DNA of 9,398 nt from positions 1-9,398 of the forward strand of contig JAVEEO010000116.1 of assembly GCA_030840415.1 (NCBI GenBank). Direction: 5' to 3'. The translations under genes and the position numbers were made by a program. Position 1 is the first letter of the stretch. Every line of letters begins with the position of its first letter. The DNA is from Pseudonocardiales bacterium. GTDB lineage: Bacteria; Actinomycetota; Actinomycetes; Mycobacteriales; Jatrophihabitantaceae. The notes beneath the pieces were generated by a model, which worked only from the letters and a program-made list of their open reading frames with translations, ran no database searches and had not been told where the DNA came from. Of this stretch, positions 6,154 to 9,398 are shown piece after piece.

Positions 6154-7953
6154 ATGACACCTTCAACCCGCCCCGATGCCGCGGCGGCGACGGCGCAGCC
6201 GTGGTGGAACCGGCAGCGACCCTCGGCGATGCCGGTGCACCGCTACCGGCAGCCGCGCGCGGCGGCACCGCTCGAGCCGGCGCAGCGCAGCTGGCTGGGC
6301 ACGCCGCTGACCAGGGCGCCGCTGTGGAGCTCGGTGGACCTGCGCGACGGCAACCAGGCGCTGGCCAACCCGATGGACCGGGCCCGCAAGCTGGAGATGT
6401 TCCGGCTCCTGGTCCGGATGGGCTTCAAGGACATCGAGGTCGGTTACCCGTCCTCGAGCGAGGCGGAGTTCCAGTTCGTCCGCGACCTGGTCGAGGCCGA
6501 CCTGATCCCCGACGACGTCACCATCACCGTGTTCACGCCGGCCAAGGCCGAGCTCATCGAGCGCACCTTCGACTCGATCCGGGGCACCGACCGCGCGATC
6601 GTCCACCTCTGCCACGCCACCGCCTGCCTGTGGCGCGACGTGGTGTTCCGGATGTCGCCGAGCGAGGTGCTCGACCTGGCCCGGGTCAGCGCCCGGCAGC
6701 TGGTGCGGCTGGCCGATCGAAGCCGGCAGCCGGTGCGTTTCCAGTACTCGCCCGAGACGTTCAACGTCACCGAGCCGGAGTTCGCGCTCGAGATCAGCAA
6801 CCTCGTCGCCGACATCGTCGAGGCAACCCCCGACCGTCCGCTCACCCTGAACCTGCCGACCACCGTCGAGACCGACTCGCCGGACTACTTCGCCGACCAG
6901 ATCCAGTGGATGCACCGCTCGCTGGAGCGCCGCGACTCGATCATCCTGTCGGTGCACCCGCACAACGACCGGGGTACGGCAGTGGCTGCCGCCGAGTACG
7001 CGCTGGCCGCCGGCGCCGACCGGGTCGAGGGCACGCTGTTCGGCAACGGCGAGCGGACCGGCAACGTCTGCCTGGTCACCCTGGCGCTGAACCTGTTCAG
7101 CCGGGGCATCGACCCGCAGCTGGACATCAGCGACATCGGCGCGATCCGCGAGATCGTCGAGCGGTGCAACGAGATGCCGGTGCACGCGCGTCACCCGTAC
7201 GCCGGGGACCTGGTGTTCACCGCGTTCTCGGGCACCCACCAGGACGCCGTGGCGAAGGGACTGGCCGCGCTCGACGCCGAGGCCGCGACCACCGGGCGCA
7301 GCGTGCGCGAGCTGCCCTGGCAGGTGCCCTACCTGCCGATCGACCCGCGTGACGTCGGCCGCAGCTACGAGGCGATCATCAGGGTGAACAGCCAGTCCGG
7401 CAAGGGCGGCATCGCCCACGTGCTGCGCGCCGAGCGCGGCATCGAGCTGCCGGTGCCGGTACGCGTGGAGTTCGCCAAGATCGTCCAGCGGGTGACCGAC
7501 GTGACCGGTCACGAGGTGTCCAGCGTCAAGCTGTGGGACCTCTTCTGCGACGAGTACTGCGGAATCGACTCCGGTGCCACCGTGCGGATGCGCTGTGACG
7601 GCGGCGGGACCGGCGACGTCGTCGTCTCGCTGCCCGGCCTGGAGCCGATCGCCGTCCCGGCCGCCGACGCGGCCGCGGACCTGGTGACGGCCCTCGGCGA
7701 GCAGGGGGTGCAGGTCGAGCTGTCCGAGCTGGTCACCGGCGAGACCGGCGCCCCCGGCACCGCCGGATCGCAGGCGGTGGCCTACGCCCGCATCCGCACG
7801 CCGGCCGGTGAGCGTCCGGTGTGGGGGGTCGGGTTCTCCTCGGTGCCCGCACTGGCCGGCGCGCGTGCGGTCCTCGCCGCGCTGCGGCGCGGTGGCGTGC
7901 TGGCCGAGCGCGATCAGCCGGCGCCCCTGGCGGCCCGCGAGGCCGGCCGATGA
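6154..7953 (+). CDS. leuA: 2-isopropylmalate synthase homologue (LeuA type 2), probably a divergent paralogue
   Basis: Enzyme of 599 aa. The family condenses acetyl-CoA with a 2-oxo acid (3-methyl-2-oxobutanoate in leucine synthesis) through a divalent metal. The TIM barrel (about 50-360) keeps DLRDGNQAL with Arg64 and Asp65, HPHNDRG with His268 and His270, and FGNGERTGN with Asn304, the expected catalytic and metal residues. His151, Ser199 and Thr237 of the acceptor site are also kept. The linker has the family text WQVPYLPIDPRDVGR...VNSQSGKGG. The C-terminal regulatory domain (about 455-590) still ends WGVGFSS, but where leucine-regulated enzymes have a GxGNGP glycine motif this one reads VPAADA (501-506). 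Several pocket positions also differ from M. tuberculosis LeuA (Phe127, Leu152-Cys153-His154). The stop overlaps the MaoC gene by ATGA. Housekeeping LeuA cannot be ruled out, but operon context and these changes favour a dedicated paralogue. Confidence -1.
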   Translation: MTPSTRPDAAAATAQPWWNRQRPSAMPVHRYRQPRAAAPLEPAQRSWLGTPLTRAPLWSSVDLRDGNQALANPMDRARKLEMFRLLVRMGFKDIEVGYPSSSEAEFQFVRDLVEADLIPDDVTITVFTPAKAELIERTFDSIRGTDRAIVHLCHATACLWRDVVFRMSPSEVLDLARVSARQLVRLADRSRQPVRFQYSPETFNVTEPEFALEISNLVADIVEATPDRPLTLNLPTTVETDSPDYFADQIQWMHRSLERRDSIILSVHPHNDRGTAVAAAEYALAAGADRVEGTLFGNGERTGNVCLVTLALNLFSRGIDPQLDISDIGAIREIVERCNEMPVHARHPYAGDLVFTAFSGTHQDAVAKGLAALDAEAATTGRSVRELPWQVPYLPIDPRDVGRSYEAIIRVNSQSGKGGIAHVLRAERGIELPVPVRVEFAKIVQRVTDVTGHEVSSVKLWDLFCDEYCGIDSGATVRMRCDGGGTGDVVVSLPGLEPIAVPAADAAADLVTALGEQGVQVELSELVTGETGAPGTAGSQAVAYARIRTPAGERPVWGVGFSSVPALAGARAVLAALRRGGVLAERDQPAPLAAREAGR

Positions 7954-8492
7954 GCGCACCCACCGGCTACCTCGAGATCGGGCCGCGCCGCTATCGCGAG
8001 AACGCCGGGCTGAGCTTCGACGACTACGTCGTCGGTGACGTCTACGAGCACCGCCCGGGCCGGACCGTGCTGGACGCCGACAACGTCTGGGGATCGCTGC
8101 TGAGCCACAACCAGCACCCGCTGCACATCGACGCCGTCTACGCCGCGGGCACCGAGTTCGGCCGGCTGCTGGTGTCCAGCCTGGTGACCTTCAGCATCGT
8201 CAACGGCATGACGGTGCGCACCATCAGCCAGCGTGCCGTCGCCAACCTCGGATGGGACTCGGTCCGGCTGAAGGCACCGGTGTTCGTCGGTGACACCCTC
8301 ACCGCCGAGAGCACCGTCGTCGCCGTCCGGCCCTCGGCGAGCCGCCCCGGCCAGGGCATCGTCACCGTCCACACCGTCGGGCGCAACCAGGACGGCGTCG
8401 TCGTCATCGAGTTCGACCGCACCCTTCTGGCCGGCCCGCCGAACGCGGACGCCGAGCCAGGTACGCCCCCCAGCGAACAGGAGATCCGATGA
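7950..8492 (+). CDS. MaoC-family hot-dog hydratase/dehydratase, mesaconyl-CoA hydratase-like
   Basis: Protein of 180 aa starting at ATG 7950 (ATGA overlap with the LeuA homologue; GAGG at 7939-7942, 7-base spacer). The family adds or removes water across the double bond of an acyl-CoA thioester. The start is typical (FDDYVVGDVYEHRPGRTVLDADN), then HNQHPLHID (53-61) with YAAGTEFG, the core of the substrate tunnel, then VSSLVTFSIVNGMTV, AVANLGWDSVRLKAPVFVGDTL, RPGQGIVTVHTVGRNQDG and VIEFDRTLL. His59 matches the catalytic histidine, while the usual D-x-N-P of (R)-hydratases reads N54-Q-H-P. From memory this is the norm in the actinobacterial mesaconyl-CoA/C4 hydratase-like subgroup, not a broken site. 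The last ~20 residues are a disordered tail. Position between LeuA and an oxygenase suggests dehydration of the condensation product or of a derived CoA ester, but the substrate is unknown. Confidence -1.
   Translation: MSAPTGYLEIGPRRYRENAGLSFDDYVVGDVYEHRPGRTVLDADNVWGSLLSHNQHPLHIDAVYAAGTEFGRLLVSSLVTFSIVNGMTVRTISQRAVANLGWDSVRLKAPVFVGDTLTAESTVVAVRPSASRPGQGIVTVHTVGRNQDGVVVIEFDRTLLAGPPNADAEPGTPPSEQEIR
8479..8483 (+). promoter_or_regulatory. Ribosome binding site of the oxygenase
   Basis: AGGAG with a 5-base spacer to ATG 8489, placed inside the end of the MaoC coding region. It fixes the start of the oxygenase and gives it an independent strong initiation site in addition to the ATGA coupling. 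Confidence -1.
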
Positions 8493-9398
8493 GCGCAATC
8501 CCCATAATCGATCTGCAAGGAACCGACGATCCCGCGGTGGAGGCCCGGATCGCCGAGGAGCTCTCGCGGGCCTGCACCGAGGTCGGGTTCTTCGTCGTCC
8601 GCGGTCACGGCATCGACAAGGCAATCTTCGACGACGCCTACGACCGGTCCCGGCGCTTCTTCGCCCGGCCGGTCGAGGAGAAGTCGAAGTACCCGATGCG
8701 GACCAGCACCGCGCGCGGCGACAACGACTACAGCCCGTACGGCTACAGCGCATTGCTGAGCGAGAACGCCTTCGCCTACACCGGCAAGCCCGGCATGCCC
8801 TCGGACTACGTGGAGAAGCTCAGCGTGGGCCGGCTGGTGCTCGACGACGACGAGCCGCTGCCGCTGCCCACCGATGAGGAGGGCAGTGCGCTGCGCAGGG
8901 CACTGCGCGACTACTTCGCCGCCTGCGAGGGGGTGGCCGGCCGGGTGGCCGAGTTGCTGACCATCGCCCTGGAGCTGCCGCGAGACTTCTTCGCCACCCG
9001 CACCGACAAGTCCAACGACTCGCTGCGCTCGCAGTACTACCCCGGCGTGCGCGCGGAATTCCTCAACGACCAGGGCATGGGCGAGCACACCGACGGCACC
9101 CTGATCACGCTGCTCACCCAGGACGGCCCCGGCCTGCAACTGCGCGACCTGTCGGGCAACTGGCTCGACATCAACGTCGCCGAGCGGGACTCCTTCATCG
9201 TCAACATCGGCGATCTGATGGCCCGCTGGTCCAACGACGAGTACCTCTCGACGCCGCACCGGGTCCGCCTCACCGATCAGGGCCGGCAGTCCATCGTGTT
9301 CTTCAAGCTGGCCAACGACGACGCCCTGATCGAGGCCTTCCCCAAGTTCGTGCGCGATCGTCCGGCCAAGTACGAGCCGATCCGCTACGAGACGTTCT
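8489..9398 (+). CDS. Fe(II)/2-oxoglutarate oxygenase, isopenicillin N synthase-like (3' partial)
   Basis: The open frame continues to the right edge; 303 codons are visible against a usual 310-345, so only a short C-terminal piece is missing. The family uses Fe(II), O2 and normally 2-oxoglutarate to hydroxylate, desaturate or cyclise small molecules. The N-terminal DIOX_N-type start (IPIIDL at 4-9, then GFFVVRGHGI) is followed by RRFFARPVEEK and GYSALLSEN...DYVEKLSVGR. The double-stranded beta-helix core carries the iron triad His200, Asp202 (GEHTDGTLITLL) and His257 (STPHRVR). R-Q-S at 266-268 matches the RxS that binds the 2-oxoglutarate carboxylate, so 2OG use is likely rather than IPNS-type chemistry. 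All core residues are intact. The substrate cannot be read from sequence; the operon suggests it oxidises the product of the LeuA/MaoC steps. Ethylene-forming-enzyme and plant-like gibberellin/flavonoid oxidases are distant relatives. Confidence -1.
   Translation, partial: MSAIPIIDLQGTDDPAVEARIAEELSRACTEVGFFVVRGHGIDKAIFDDAYDRSRRFFARPVEEKSKYPMRTSTARGDNDYSPYGYSALLSENAFAYTGKPGMPSDYVEKLSVGRLVLDDDEPLPLPTDEEGSALRRALRDYFAACEGVAGRVAELLTIALELPRDFFATRTDKSNDSLRSQYYPGVRAEFLNDQGMGEHTDGTLITLLTQDGPGLQLRDLSGNWLDINVAERDSFIVNIGDLMARWSNDEYLSTPHRVRLTDQGRQSIVFFKLANDDALIEAFPKFVRDRPAKYEPIRYETF

Noticed and set aside
6163..7959. A 598-codon open frame on the minus strand opposite the LeuA homologue.
   Set aside because: It mirrors the LeuA gene codon for codon, is rich in H, R, G, D and Q with no recognisable domain, and is a common artefact of strong third-position G/C bias.
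8290..8877. A + strand 195-codon open frame spanning the MaoC-oxygenase junction.
   Set aside because: It is a frame-shifted shadow (Arg/Pro/Ser-rich) of both genes; their own frames are intact with clear family motifs.

Overview
The window is high-GC DNA (roughly 70% by eye) with GTG as well as ATG starts and strong G/C third-position bias. The type of its 2-isopropylmalate synthase homologue also fits an actinomycete (Actinomycetota); I cannot place it to genus. All genes lie on the + strand and coding density is almost complete. The only real gap is 47 bases (6107-6153). No tRNA, rRNA, CRISPR array, insertion sequence, integrase or clear terminator was seen.

Region 1 (1-5570) is a complete family-5 'peptide/nickel/opine' type ABC importer in canonical order: substrate-binding protein (5' end cut by the window edge), two DppB/DppC-type permeases, and two OppD/OppF-type ATPases. 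Every junction overlaps or nearly so: 14 nt, ATGA, 4-nt gap, GTGA. The five genes therefore look translationally coupled.

Region 2 (5567-6106) is a small NTF2/SnoaL-like protein, coupled to the last ATPase. Its N-terminal ~60 residues look like the N-terminal piece of an amidohydrolase.

Region 3 (6154-9398) is an enzyme block: a 599-aa 2-isopropylmalate synthase (LeuA) homologue, a MaoC-type hot-dog hydratase of the mesaconyl-CoA hydratase-like kind, and an isopenicillin N synthase-like Fe(II)/2-oxoglutarate oxygenase cut by the 3' edge. These three are joined by ATGA overlaps.

Taken together the window reads as one long polycistron coupling uptake of a small organic molecule or peptide to a short pathway: aldol-type condensation of acetyl-CoA onto a 2-oxo acid, a hydratase/dehydratase step, and an oxidation. 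The LeuA homologue keeps its catalytic and metal residues, but its C-terminal domain has lost the glycine-rich feedback motif of leucine-regulated LeuA, and it differs at several acceptor-pocket positions. This suggests a dedicated, feedback-free paralogue rather than the housekeeping leucine enzyme. The imported substrate and the pathway product cannot be determined from this window; the operon-level idea is inference.
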